Shown piece by piece: positions 44,235-56,194 of a DNA stretch of 64,000 nt; position 1 is the stretch's first letter, and the number at the start of each line of letters is the position of its first letter. The position numbers and the translations under genes are program-made. The notes under the pieces were generated by a model. The model was not told the origin of the DNA. It worked only from the letters and a program-made list of their open reading frames with translations, and did no database searches. The stretch covers positions 45,052,241 through 45,116,240 of the forward strand of contig OZ024939.1 of assembly GCA_964017235.1 (NCBI GenBank), in the 5' to 3' direction. Origin of the DNA: Sabellastarte sp. h YS-2021 (lineage: Eukaryota; Annelida; Polychaeta; Sabellida; Sabellidae).

Positions 44235-45335
44235 TGTTGTTTGGAAGTGAGTCACTTTTATAAATATTACAAAGTCAGTGTGCTTGCTATTTTTTCCCTT
44301 TGACCAGCCGAGGTTAGCCTGTCAGGACATCACGTTTACACTTGTCCGATGCACTTTACATTCTATGTACTCAAGCTCTTCAAATATACCGGCGAACCCT
44401 CATTTGGAAAGGAGATTCTGAAAGTAAGTTTTGACATTTACATGTTTTAATATTTACAGCACTGTAGCAACTGCTTCAACTTTGTGGATTCAGCTTGGTG
44501 AAGATATATGAAAAACAGAGTCTATATTATTATTCTGTATTAGTCCATGAGCCAGCATGGTTGTGGGTTCCAAATTAGGGAATAATGCTAGGGTAATTTT
44601 TTTGCAAGATATACACCTAAAGAGTTAGAACATATATGATAGCAGTGTATCAGTGATAACTTTATGTATGCTATTCATGCATTTTATACCACTCTCTTAA
44701 TATGACTATTTCGTAAAATAGCACAGTATGAATATAATGCACACATTCTCAACTTATTGAAATTTGGTCAAAATTGATCCTTCAACATTACAATTTACAA
44801 CAATGATAACCTTTTCATCCAAAAATGTTTTATATTTTACATTAAAACAGTGTAATTGGTGTTTCTAGTACATGCCTGATTTCCAGCAGAAGTAAATTTT
44901 TTTCATTCTTGATAAAAATGTTGGTTGCTTGCTTTAGAAATACTTCAAATTCTTAGATAAATCTATGACATATAATATCACACTGGAATTATTCATAATT
45001 AATTAAAAATTCAGCTAACTAATTATATATTCTGTAAAATTTATATTCAACTCACTACTCTCATCCTTACCTCTAAATGTCAGAACAACTTTTTGCCATG
45101 ATATCTTGTGTTTTGTCAATGTCACGATTTATTCAATATAGTTACTGAAATATTTAAACCCAGAATTACATGTTTTAAAATATAACACTTAATTTGTGAA
45201 CAATATGGCTACTTTACCTTTAAAATTGTTCAATTAGAACATTTTTTATAGATTTGTATAAATACTATGACACCTGTATAAGGGTACATAAAACAAAATA
45301 TGTAAACTTGCAACACATGATGTAGACTCCAAACC
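44235..45335. other. 5' flank of the sulfotransferase gene
   Basis: On the minus strand this is upstream of the start codon. The first ~170 bp have mixed base composition and may include the 5' UTR and promoter. A TATA-like 'tataaa' (minus, near 44,262) is too close to the ATG to judge. The rest is AT-rich without features. Confidence 0.35.
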
Positions 45336-45339
45336 TATT

Positions 45340-45600
45340 AATTCTAATTCTAACAGTACTTTTATAGCGCTTAATCTCCATCTATTGACTATTGTATAAT
45401 GTCCGAAATCAGAGATCGTAATCGTTAAATCAGAAACATTGCAGTGTCGGCACCATGGCAAAAGACCAAAACAAGACCAGAAAACTAGGGTGGGAACATC
45501 ATCAGGCAGATCATTCCGAATCCTTGGAGCATCATATGAAAAGCTGAGGTCAAAATACTTTTTAAACTACCACAAAGTGTGGGTCCTCAAACAAAAACAC
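45340..45600. repeat. Dispersed repeat, copy 1
   Basis: It shares 'acttttatagcgcttaatctcca', 'gatcattccgaatccttgg' style phrases and 'ggtgggaacatcat' with 46,150-46,480 in the same order. Unknown element type, possibly the untranslated part of a LINE. Confidence 0.5.
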
Positions 45601-46149
45601 TGTCAGATTGATTTCTAAGAGTTCTGTACACATTGTGTTTGGGTATTAATCATAAAAGTTATCTTCATTATCAATGACTTCCTCATCTAAACTGTCTTGA
45701 TTACTGGGCATAGATGTTTGATTCTCAAAATCCTTCATGTCAATGCACAATGAGTCCATTGCAACATGCACATCTAGAGACATTTTTGGTATAGTAGTAG
45801 GCCAAAAGATTAAGGCCAGTATTGGGTGGTGGCTGGCCTTCAATCCAGTGTTTCATCAATTGCTCAGCATTATCCTCTCACTCTCCAGTTTCCACCCTCT
45901 ACCTTTCAAATTTGGTATGCGTATATATATGGGTAAAACCTTGAAGACTGTTGTTTTGTGGTCATGGCCTTTGAATATAAGACCAAGGACAGTCTTTTAA
46001 AGGTCAAATTTAAGGTTATTTACAGAAGGGTAGATCATCCTATAGCTGATACAAATAACATATATATATCCCCTATAATGCGTGTCACTAACAAAAATAT
46101 CTTGGCTGCTTCATCATATCCGGTCCAAGGATACATTGCAATGAGACAC
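45601..46149. other. No gene recognised
   Basis: A minus-strand frame at 45,843-45,646 ends in an acidic stretch (SLDEEVIDNEDNFYD). This could be a C-terminal exon, but nothing else supports it. Confidence 0.3.
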
Positions 46150-46480
46150 AATTTCAAGTTGTACTTTTATAGCGGTTAATCTCCAATTTATTAAGAGTGC
46201 AGTAAGCAACAACAGCAACAAAGTACTAATCCATTTTCAATATCCAGGGAGGGAAATGGGGTCAAGCACCAAGGTGAATGCCTAGGGAGATGTCAAATCT
46301 AAGGTGGGTAAGCCTTGGTATAGAGGTAGTGTGTAATAATTCTAAAAATAGGCAATAGGGGGTGCAAGAATCTCATCAGCAAGAGCATTCCACATGGTGG
46401 GAACATCATAAAAAGCTTATAACCAGAGTATGTGCATAGATGGATGAAGCATTGGTTCAATAAAAAATTACCAATACTCT
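46150..46480. repeat. Dispersed repeat, copy 2
   Basis: Begins acttttatagcggttaatctcca and includes agagcattccacatggtgggaacatcat. The same order as in copy 1 at 45,340 shows common origin. Diverged. Confidence 0.5.
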
Positions 46481-46589
46481 CTGTCTGGTACAATAAGAAC
46501 TAAGCTAAGAAGAAAGATATTGAACAAAATACTTGGGAAAACCTGTGTAAACAAGTATGTTTTGTTTTAAAAAATAAAATTTTATTAAT

Positions 46590-46800
46590 TTATTTATCTA
46601 TTTATTTATTTAGTGTTTTACGTCATGCCTAGTACCTTGTTATTGGTTATATTGTGAGTGGGAGTTGAAAGGGCAGAGGAAATGAGTACATACTAGTGTT
46701 CTCAATATACCAATTTTCTTGGGACCAGGTGGGAAGTGACTTTAACAGGCAGGTACCTGGGAACTCTCAATGATGGGCGATAATACGTGATGCTGCAAAA
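46590..46800 (-). mobile_element. SINE fragment, minus orientation
   Basis: tttatttagtgttttacgtc (tail), gttgaaagggcagaggaaat and gagtacatact follow the reversed 49.3-kb SINE. The tRNA-like head is not clear. Old copy. Confidence 0.6.
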
Positions 46801-47635
46801 ATCTCCACATTTACAAACTTAAAACTCATGTGATCTAGCCACCAGCTTCATTTCTTATCTTCCACCTTTTTATTTACGATATCACACTTATGTTCTACAT
46901 TAGGATAATATTGTTTTTGCCTCATCCATCTATGCATTCAAAACACAGAAGAAATGTTAAATAAAAAGGCTCGGTTGTTTTTTGTACATTGTCAAAGCAG
47001 GATCCCTTTGAAAATTGTCAGTATATTAAAATATATATCAAATTCCTAATAGATAGAATTCTGTATAATGGCTATATTATTGAAAATATACGATAAAAAC
47101 TACAATTGCTTTACTCAGTATTTTATAATTCTGCAGAGATCTATGTATTTTAAAAACAACCTAACAAATAAGCCTGGTTGTAATTCAGAAACTACATTTG
47201 AGTACTCATCTAACTTCTACTAGGTCATGTGATTTTGCTTCTCTTTTCTTGCCCTCTCATTTGATTTTACTTATCTTTTCTTGCACATTTTCTTATTGTT
47301 TTTTTTGGAGTCATGAAATATCATTGATGGAGAATCTTTTTCCAATTTCTCAAATTTGAAGTTTACATAGTATTGTATGTCCTTCATAGGGTCACAGACA
47401 ATGCTTTTGTAGATTGCCTTGGCTGTAGATATGCTAACCATGTCCTGCTTCTCTGCAAAAGAGTTAACCCATTGACATATGTAGATTACCACTGCTGAAA
47501 CTGCTTCCCCATTATGTTTTACCTTTGATGGTTGAAACTCAACAGAAAACGCTCTAATATGTTGCCTTAGTCAAATTTTATTATGATGTCTGGCATTAAC
47601 ATTCCCAGTGTTATTTAGTGGTAAAGTCATACAGC
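46801..47635. other. Unrecognised minus-strand open frame in non-coding sequence
   Basis: An open frame from about 47,570 down to 47,271 (~100 codons) reads EFQPSKVKHNGEAVSAVV, then YICQWVNSFAEKQDMVSI, then MIFHDSKKNNKKMCKKR. Its composition is protein-like, and there is no ATG near the start, so it could be a terminal exon or a transposon scrap. I do not recognise the family. The rest of the region is featureless. Confidence 0.3.
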
Positions 47636-47641
47636 AGTATC

Positions 47642-48529
47642 TACGGAGCCCCTAATAGGACATGGTGAAATAAAAATTGCACCATGTATTAAGTCGTGCG
47701 CACAAGATGATCTCGTGATAACAAGAAAATAAGTTGTGATAATGAGATGATCTCATTATAATGAGATAATAAGCCGTGATAACAAGATCATCTCATGATA
47801 TCAAGATGATCTGGTGATAATGAGATCATCTTGTGATATCAAGGTCATCTTGTGATAACAAGATCATCTCGTTATCACAAGTTATTTTCTTGTGATGATC
47901 TCATTAGCACGACTTGTCTTCTTGATCACCAGATAATCTTGTGCTCACTAGATAAAGTGGTGATCACCAGATAAAGTAGTTATCACGACATAATAAGTAG
48001 TGAGCACTAGTTTATGTGGTACTCACTACTTATTTTCTTGTTATCACAAGATGAAGTAGTAATCACCACATCATTTAGTTATAACCAGATCATCTCCTGC
48101 TCACCACATCATCTGGTGATAACAAGAAAATAAGTAGTAAGCACCACATCATCTGGTGATCACTAGATGAAGTGGTGAGCATGAGATGAACTAGTGATAA
48201 TGGAATGATCTGATTAGCACCAGATAATGTAGTGCTCACTACTTCATCTGGTGATAACAACATAATAAGTGGTGATCACCACATAAACTAGTGCTCACTA
48301 CTTATTATGTCGTGATAACTACTTTATCTGGTCATCACCACTTTATCTAGTGAGCACAAGATCATCTGGTGAGCACCAGATGATCTTGTGATATCAAGAA
48401 AACAAGTGGTGCTAATGAGATCATCTCATTATCACGACTTATTTTCTCGTTATCACGAGATCATCTTGTGCGCACGACTTAATACATGGTGCAATTTTTA
48501 TTTTACCATGTCCTATTAGGGGCTCCGTA
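47642..48529. mobile_element. 888-bp TIR element with modular ~19-bp interior
   Basis: The ends are inverted repeats of ~110 bp, nearly perfect over the first 80: tacggagcccctaatagg at the left, its reverse complement at the right. A 6-bp target duplication, agtatc, lies at 47,636-47,641 and 48,530-48,535. Within each end, catggtg...caccatg forms a smaller hairpin. The ~680-bp interior is made of ~19-bp units with two slots. One slot is GTGATAAC, GTTATCAC, GTGATCAC or GTGAGCAC. The other is AGATCATCT, AGATGATCT, AGATAAAGT or AAATAAGT. No ORF. It is a non-autonomous foldback or MITE-like element of unknown superfamily. Confidence 0.85.
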
Positions 48530-48535
48530 AGTATC

Positions 48536-49336
48536 TGACTGTGCACCATAACAGTTTACATTAATAATGTTGAACATCCATTAAAAGTTGATCATTACAT
48601 GTGTATATTAAAACCATCTAGCCATTTAAATACACAAAAATACAAGTTGTGAGGGTATAAATGTGATAGTATCATACAATGTAATGTCAAAGTCAACCCC
48701 ACGCCCTATTGGCATCACAAGTGATGTAATACATAATGCTGTCATAATGGACAAACAAAATGTTGTTGTTTATCAAAAAATAAAATTTCAACAATTTGAG
48801 CACAATCAAGTATACAGTGCAGATGTACAGGGGAATAACATACAAGTTCTGCCAGTTATCTTATCATGTAATGGTATATCTTAATGTGATTGTTTTCAAG
48901 ACCAATGTTTCTCTGCAACCTACCAAAGGTATCGTAGATATTGTTACTATTATTGGCACAAATATACACAAGTTTTCTAAATTTTGTCATTTTTAAGAAA
49001 GACATCACTGAAATTAGATTCATTATTTCATAAAACCATTTCTTATACACAATGCTTTTGTATCTACACTGACATTAACACTGATGTTAGATATCATCTT
49101 TGCTATTTTCAAGTACATTTCTATATCTGATAACATATTATGAGTAAATTGCTACAAATCCTAAAAGGGATGTGGTCAATAGGAAGTGAAAATCATCAAT
49201 TTGATGTTAGACACATTATTTTGTGATGTATGTGCTTTCTGCTTTCTGTGATTCTGAACAGGTTTATATGTTATGTGATAGCACATAATAAGCTACCACC
49301 AATGAAATGGGATCACATTTATCTATAACTAGAGGT
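48536..49336. other. No feature recognised
   Basis: AT-rich sequence with chance frames on both strands (48,663-49,050). No domain is visible. Confidence 0.35.
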
Positions 49337-49350
49337 GTATACATAATCAA

Positions 49351-49577
49351 GGGGGCATGGTGGCAGAGTGGTAACACTCTCGCCTTCCACCTCTGAGGCC
49401 GGGGTTCGATTCCTGGCACAGCCTCAAGTGGGAAAGCTGGTAGTTGCTTGCCGTTGGTCGGCAGTTTACAGTACAGAACCCTAACGAACTGTATGTACTG
49501 GTTTCCTCTGCCCTTCCAACCACCCATTGTGATGGCCTGTACAGTGTTGAAAGCAACGTAAAACCCCAAATAAATAA
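49351..49577 (+). mobile_element. tRNA-derived SINE with 14-bp target duplication
   Basis: The tRNA-like head has box A (tggcagagtggtaacactc) and box B (ggggttcgattcc). A body of ~120 bp follows, then the tail acgtaaaaccccaaataaat. The duplicated target gtatacataatcaa is at 49,337-49,350 and 49,578-49,591. It is a close relative of the copy at 51,677, so the family was active recently. Long frames read across it in both directions are by-products. Confidence 0.93.
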
Positions 49578-49591
49578 GTATACATAATCAA

Positions 49592-51489
49592 ATAGCACTA
49601 CAACAATTATTTCCCCAAATGGTACCAGTGGGCCAAATTTCTGGTCCTTGCTCTTAGATTAAAATATTGCCCAAAGTATAAGGATATGCAACATAATGCA
49701 GTTGAATGACATCCTGTGTACTTAACAACTGCCACCTTTTTAAAAAGAAATTAAATATTAGCATGATTAGAGGATTTCTTATAACTATACATCATGTGAA
49801 ATACTGTGCACGTTATCATAATGAGAAATATAATATTGGCCTCCTTGACAATTGGCCTCCTAGATAATTGGCCTCCACAAATCTGCAGGGGTGGAAAAGT
49901 GGCCTCTGCAGTTTATTTTTTTTCATGATAATAAATATTATATGGTAACCATAATACTAAATTTAAAAAGCATAACTCATTTATTAGGGACTAGAATGAC
50001 TAAAGGAACATTTTCTTTATTTTTAAACCTTGGTAGTTGTATAAAGAAATTAAAGCCCCTCTTATATCCCATCATATGTGCATGTACTTCCTGGTTACAG
50101 AAAAAAAATTCAACTGATTTGCAAAGGACACTAAAGCTACACATGCAATTTTATAATAGAAACTCAAGGTTGCAGAGACACTGCAATGAAAATAGACATG
50201 CACAGTATTCTCTGCATAATTACAGTAAAGCTATAAGTACATCCATTTCTCAAGGGTAATTTACGAGAGACTTGGGTATGTGCATTCTTCTTGCTAATGT
50301 TGTAGGTTTTCCCCATTTACTTACATTGTTTGCACATGCTGTATCATAGGTGTACCTTGCATGTATATAAACCCACTGTAGCTAGTTGCAGTTTGTTTTT
50401 GGATATTCAAGAGGTGACACTCTTGTTGAAAGAATTCACCTTGTTTGCATGTGCAAATCTCTATTACTCTACTACCACTATCATCTTGTATCATGAGCAG
50501 TACACATGATCTGGGCTTCGAGTCATTCAACTGATGGCCTGTGAAAGTACCATAAGCAAGTATTTAAAGACCAGTAGGTGCTAATCAACCAAAATAGGAG
50601 GGTATATAGACCAGTAAATCTATTTTTTCAAATATTTTGTTTATCATTTTTACATTAAATTATCCCTTGCATCTTCCATGTTTTTCTTTAATTTCAGTTT
50701 AAAATGACTTCCTGTACTTATTATGCAAAAAAGTGGTGGGTCATAAAGTTAACATCATCCTCAGAGTGTATATTTATAAAGGTATTGAAATTGCATTGGT
50801 GTGTCTGTCTTTTTGTCCAAGTGCAAAACTTAAAAACTCAAAATCAGATCTGGGTCATATTTTCATCCAGGATGGGGTATACCTTCTTCAAAGTAATCAT
50901 AAATCCGGGCTTTATTTTTGGTGATTTTTAGTATCCTCAAGAATATCAAAAACTAATCATCAGGTAAGGGTTACATTTTCACACAAGGTTGGTCTACCTA
51001 TAGCTTGATCTGCCGTCAAGTTGATCTGGATTGATGGTCCTAATTCAGTCTGGTTTAAAAATCCAGGTTTAAAATTTTTTTAAACACTACCCGTGGACAC
51101 AGTTGGTTTCAACCGTTAACCTGTAAGCTGATACATCAGTACAATGCTACAGCCTTGGTTTGTATTGAATCAGGAGAATAAGCCCGAAAGACTGATATCC
51201 TATTTGTTGCGCTCATAGTTTTAATATTTCATGGCAATGGAAGTGCACAAAATCAAATTTCTTTGTTTTTTTGACAAAATTATGTATTTTTTTTTTACCA
51301 TCAGAATTCAGTTGTCACATGCCTTCTATAAATGCAAGCGGACGTATAGAATGGTCACGTGACTTAGATTCATTAAAATTGCAAGTAGATCACTAAACAC
51401 TAACAATGTATTTTATGGAACACAGTTGTCTATAAAGAATCAGGCATTTTTATAAAGTAAATATCACAGAAGGCATATACATTAAAAAT
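49592..51489. other. No gene recognised
   Basis: The longest frames (49,891-50,259 plus; 50,530-50,321 minus) show no known motif. The minus one contains SRVIEICTCKQGEFFQQE and could be an exon, but nothing else supports this. The remainder is AT-rich. Confidence 0.35.
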
Positions 51490-52600
51490 ATATTGATGGA
51501 CAAACTGCTTTCGTCATATGGCAATCAATCATTCATTTATTTGACCATAAAAGTAAATCTTTCAAAACATTTTACAATATCGGCAAAATCATTGTCTAAA
51601 TTTCTATAAATACCTTTTTGAATTTCTACACATGATTTTACATAACTTAATACATTGACATTACACCAAATACTTAGGGGCCACGGTGGCAGAGTGGTAA
51701 CACTCTCGCCTTCCACCTCTGAGGCCGGGGTTCGATTCCCGGCATGGCCTCAAGTGGGAAAGCTGGTAGTTGCTTGCCGTTGGTCGGCAGTTTACAGTAC
51801 AGAACCCTAACGAACTGTATGTACTGGTTTCCTCTGCCCTTCCAACTACCCGTCGTGATATGACCTGTACAGTGTTGAAAGCGACGTAAAACCCCAAATA
51901 AATAAATACACCAAATACTTAGGTCTGTATAGTGACACAGCCACTCTTTGTATATACAATAACATAGAAAAGATAAGAACCAATCAAAATTGGGACTGAT
52001 GTTCGAAACACCAACAATATTGTAGAGTGTTATATTTATATCAAAAATCATACCAACATGTTTCCATATTTCTTTTGCCTTGACACAAGAAAAAAGCAAG
52101 TGTACAATATCATGTTTGACATGACAGAGAGGACACAAGTCATATTCTATAATTTTCCACTTTTTTAAATTATCAAAACATGGCAGAATACAATGCAGTA
52201 CCTTGTAATTGAATTCAGCAATTTTAGTATCTTTAATGTGTTTATTTTTATTGGAATATATTATGTTAAATTTTAAATTCTCACTTTCTAATGTTTTCTT
52301 CCAGTAATTCTCTTGGAAAGGAATTTCATTTTTTTGTGTAATGATATTTTTATAAAAAAAATTTGATTTTTTATCATTTATTTGCAAAATTAATTTTATT
52401 CAGCTTGTAGAGAGGGAAGATATTGTTGCTTCCCGAAACAGGTGTGTGCATACCAATCTTATCCTTAAATGGCGCTAACACTTTATTGAGAATACAAAAT
52501 GATGTATACTTATTTCCAAATACATAAAAAAATTGAAAGTTTGTCCATCCGTATGAAACCCTTGGCCAATCAAACTGCATAAGGCAATGAGAAACTTATT
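51490..52600 (-). mobile_element. L1/Tx1-like LINE 3' region, minus strand, split by a SINE
   Basis: Minus-strand reading from 52,580 gives RVSYGWTNFQFFYVFGNKY. After a change of frame near 52,380 it gives IAEFNYKVLHCILPC, then DLCPLCHVKHDIVHLLFSC. The latter is the zinc-binding tail (CxxC...H...C) of L1/Tx1-type LINEs. The frame is interrupted after YTDLSIWC by the SINE and continues on its other side to a stop at 51,537-51,539. Only the last third of the element is present. Confidence 0.85.
51677..51907 (+). mobile_element. tRNA-derived SINE inserted in the LINE
   Basis: Same family as 49,351, with box A tggcagagtggtaacactc and box B ggggttcgattcc. The target duplication acaccaaatactta lies at 51,663-51,676 and 51,908-51,921 and is part of the LINE reading frame. 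Very similar to the other full copy. Confidence 0.93.
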
Positions 52601-52879
52601 GAACCACTATTTTAAATTCTTAAAATTAAAAACATGCACCTTTGTCTGTTATGGATGTGTTATATTCTGTTGGTAAAGTTTCATTATGCAATTTTCATTC
52701 TCATACATTTCACATATAACATTTAAATAATTCTCATTAAGAAATGATCATATATAAACATAACTACAGTTGTGTACAGGGATACTTCAAGTACAGTAAC
52801 CTGAAATATTCATTGAAATCAAAATCATATGAAAGCAAATGCTCCCTTATGACACATACTTGTATATTTTTAACCAGCA
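52601..52879. other. No feature recognised
   Basis: Short AT-rich stretch between the LINE remnant and the SINE tail at 52,880. Confidence 0.35.
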
Positions 52880-52953
52880 ATTTGATTTATTTGGGTTTAA
52901 CATCCTTTCAACACATTCTATATGTTATATCATGACGGGGGTTTGAAAGGCAG
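52880..52953 (-). mobile_element. SINE tail fragment at the duplication boundary
   Basis: atttatttgggtttaacatc, tttgaaaggcagagga and cagtacatac (running into 52,970) match the reversed SINE tail and middle. The copy at 58,865 starts inside this SINE-like stretch and lacks the part before 52,954. Confidence 0.55.
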
Positions 52954-53001
52954 AGGAATTCAGTACATACTAGCTGGCAAGATCATATTATAAATGATGA
53001 A

Positions 53002-53310
53002 GTGCGTCAAAGATCTCCACATTGGAATCTGAGTGAAATTGTGAAAGAACATCATTTGAAAATGCCGGGTAAAATCATAAAAATGCCAGAAGAAAGACCA
53101 TTGAAAAAATCACTGGAGTGGACACCTACTGGAGGTAAAAGAGAAAGGGGCAGACCAGTCACCACCTGGAGAAGAACAATACAACAAGGTCTGTGATATA
53201 TGGGGATTAGTTGCGAAGGGTCCAAAACTATTGCTGCCAACAGAGTCAAATGGAGAGCAGTTGTTGCCCAGTGTTCCAACTAGAACAGGAAGACAGTTGA
53301 TCAAGATTCT
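53002..53310 (+). mobile_element. LINE C-terminal tail fragment (copy A)
   Basis: The open frame 53,002-53,196 reads KIIKMPEERPLKKSLEW, then GGKRERGRPVTTWRRTIQ. This is the common C-terminal end of many LINE reverse transcriptases ('RM..DRIPKQALxW.P.GKRxRGRPxxTWRRT'). The stop falls there, but the following bases still read like the rest of the tail (AANRVKWRAVVAQC). A fossil fragment carried in the duplicated segment. Confidence 0.8.
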
Positions 53311-55730
53311 ACAGTGTAAGCTGCTGGGCATCGATTAAGTATGTTACCCGTACACCACAAAGTCCACTTTATCACAAGACAAATGCTTGCAGAGATTGTA
53401 TTTTGTATTCTCAAGTATCTCAAGAATTTAAAATTATATTCACAAGGGTTTTTTAAAGTAAATATTCACCATAACAATAAAAAAGGTCTATATTTACCTA
53501 TAAATGTACTTTCATTGCACTTCTCTACAGAACAAAAATAGCTACCCCTTTTGGCACAAACGAAAGTTATAAGTGTCCTTTATAGTAAAAAAATCAAAAC
53601 GATAAACCTTTTACAGTGTTTTTAAGGGGAGGGACGATAATATAGGTTATAAGTTAAATCAACATTGTGACTTTACACAATTTAAACATGAAAATTCCTG
53701 AAAACATTTAACTTCTGTCCGTTGTCACTCCAGCTATCTTATGTGTTGCGAATAGCTCCACAGAAATGCATGAGTGTGGTGGATAACATCCAATTTGCAA
53801 TAAATATTTTGTCTTCTGGTTTATCCAATGTAATGATGCCAACTGGTATCCAAAGCAAGGGACACCAATAAAAAAATTGCTCCTTCTTTCTTGCATGGAT
53901 TTTATTGAGAAAACATCAACAAAAAAACTAAAATATTTTTTAAAGCCCAGAGACTCTATAAAATACATTTTGAATGATATACATAACATATTTATTTAAG
54001 TTGTGTAGTTATTGAAATAGTTTTCAAAAATATACACTTGGTAATATATTTATTACCGTAATCATCCAAAGCCAGAGATACCAGGGAATTAAAGAAAAAA
54101 ATTAAATATGGTTTAAATATGGTTCACAATAAATCAGATAAAAAAGAAAATAGTAATGACTTACACATGAATCCATTATAAAATTAAATAGCCACTTAAA
54201 ATCTGGAAACCTTTTCTGAAATAAATTCTTAATTCTTATACAGTAAAATAGTGTCTATCCCATTCACAGTATGAACTAATCAATAAGAGACAGCATTAGA
54301 TGGGTTACATATTGATTTATGTTTTATTATGTTAATACCCCCAGAATTTTATAGGGACAAAGTAGGGACATGCAGCCCTTTCACATATTAGACAAGACAT
54401 TTTGACTAGGGTATATGTTTACCCTATATTGAGTCAATACGGTCTTAAGTGGATGACAAATACTTCTTTCCTTTGAATAACTGATTATGTATTTTATCCC
54501 AATGTGAATTTTTTTGTGCCAAAGATATAAAAGGCTTTATTAAAACACTGCATTAATACCATGTTTCCACATTCACAACTGATTATAAGGTTGAAACAGT
54601 GCTATAGCTGACCTGATGAAACCTGCAGCAAACTTAAAATATTTGCCAAACCAAGAAAGCACTCATATAAGGCAGACCTCGACCAAAAGGCATTTCTCAA
54701 AAACCTTTTTGTGTCCAGACTATCTTTTCGCAAAGTGTAGTCATACTTCCTTTGATCAGACCCTACAGATATAGAAATACCATTAAAAGCTATTCATTAC
54801 TTTTACAGAAATGCCACGTAGAAGCCAAAGTAAAGAGACCTATGCCTACTATGTAACTTTTGCGTATGATGTAATGAAATGAACATTTTGACAGATTTAC
54901 ACTAAATTTGGTAAAAAAATTGTAGCAATAAGAAATTTATGTCTTCAGTTTTGGGTATGATATGAGAAGTTCAGAAGATCTACAGATGAATTCAAATTAC
55001 TCTTAATGTTATCTTATCTAATCTACTGCTTTGCAAAAGGTAGGTTGTATGTTAAAAGAGAAATAAGTTATAACATCCATATGTCATAAACTTAAAGAAA
55101 AAACTATGCAATAGGTAAAGATTGAAAGGCTCCCTTGCAAAAGTATTTAAGTGGGAGCCTGCGGTTCTAGAGATCACTTTTTTTCTTTTTTGTGTCCGGA
55201 CTTTCATGAATTGTGCCATGGCCACAATTACTGTCTGTCTTTTACAAAAGTTGTGGTATGGCCACAATGACTGTTTGCCTTTTACAGAAGACGACAATGG
55301 GCTACATTAGTAGTGGGATGGGTTACCACTTCAGTGCACTACTCGTGTCTCTGATGGTTTTGCGCTTACGCTAGTAGACTGAAACCCCTTTTGGCCTTGT
55401 TAAACATGTAAACTAAATGGGAAGTGACTGAAAGTATTGGTCTTACGCCAAGTATGATGTCACTCAGAACTGACCTTATTGAGGTTGTCAGGATGTAAAC
55501 TCCCAGCAGTGGGACTGCAGTCTTACCCAGTATTTAATAAGTTGATATGATAATGTGCAGAGATTGAAGTGAACTGAATCATTGAGCTGATATCCAAACT
55601 TGAAATAAAAAATATGTTGGACAGAACGTCTCAACATAGTAATCCATAGAAAGAAATGGTTGTATGTCAATATGGTTATGAATGTTTGCTTTCAGTACAC
55701 ATCAGATGTTTTATTTGTCCAGTGTGTGCC
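53311..55730. other. Non-coding body of copy A
   Basis: No gene recognised. Short frames such as 53,989-53,708 (minus) and 55,297-55,052 (minus) are present in both copies but show no domain. An internal ~48-bp repeat (gccatggccacaattactgt / gtatggccacaatgactgtt) lies at 55,214-55,290. Confidence 0.45.
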
Positions 55731-56190
55731 ATTCCTTTCTTTAGATCAATTTACACTTACAGGATTTCCAAACAATCCACTATTTGCAGAGGGAGTCCAA
55801 ATGTCTTTATATAATTTGTACTGACACAGAGATTTCAACTGTACCTCAAACTCAAACAATATCTTAGTTAATCTGTCAATGCAGTCTTTCTAAGGGGCTA
55901 TAATTTACCAAGTCTAATTCAAATGGGCACCCAATTTATTCTTTAAATTGCACAATAATATTTGGCATGTACAATAACACTTTTACTAAATATAGGTACA
56001 TTTTTTAAATTTGAATTATTATGCATTTATACTCGGCACAGTATCTCCATATACTACAGGACTATTTAATCCAACTGGCTTCACAGGTACAGCCCAAGCT
56101 TTGTACGTAAACAACATTCCCTTAACTGAAAGACAGAGGCTGAAGGATGACCATTTATCAAAGTCCTTGAGGTTCGTTAGCGTCCCACTA
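55731..56190. other. Single-copy sequence after copy A
   Basis: No gene recognised. Whether it also follows copy B cannot be seen because the window ends. Confidence 0.35.
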
Positions 56191-56194
56191 GGAT

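Larger units (their letters stand above)
52954..55730 (+). repeat. Duplicated segment, copy A (uninterrupted)
   Basis: At least 2.78 kb that reappears from 58,865 to the window end at very high identity (a few substitutions and small indels per kb). Offset at the left edge is 5,911 bp. It contains a LINE tail at its left edge, and the rest is non-coding. The LINE found in copy B is absent here. The empty site reads gtaaatattcaccataacaa at about 53,457. Because copy B runs off the window, the repeat may be longer. Confidence 0.93.

Noticed and set aside
47700-48470. CRISPR-like array
   Set aside because: Short regular repeats are present, but there are no unique spacers of constant size, the units are palindromic words in varying order, and the block sits inside a terminal-inverted-repeat element in eukaryotic DNA.
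49351-49425. tRNA gene
   Set aside because: Box A and box B are good, but the sequence does not close into a tRNA acceptor stem. It is the head of a SINE with body, tail and target duplication; the same holds at 51,677, 38,824 and 56,330.
49264-49598. Minus-strand genes across the SINEs (also at 51,661-51,897)
   Set aside because: The shared protein-like stretch (LRLCQESNPGLRGGR) is the reverse reading of the tRNA-like SINE head, a frequent false gene call.
53052-53331. Minus-strand genes opposite the LINE tail (also at 58,963-59,242)
   Set aside because: They are mirror frames of the LINE C-terminus on the plus strand and repeat exactly in both duplicated copies.
55052-55310. Small genes in the duplicated segment (also at 63,323-63,581)
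   Set aside because: Frames exist on both strands over a small internal repeat, with no domain or start context.
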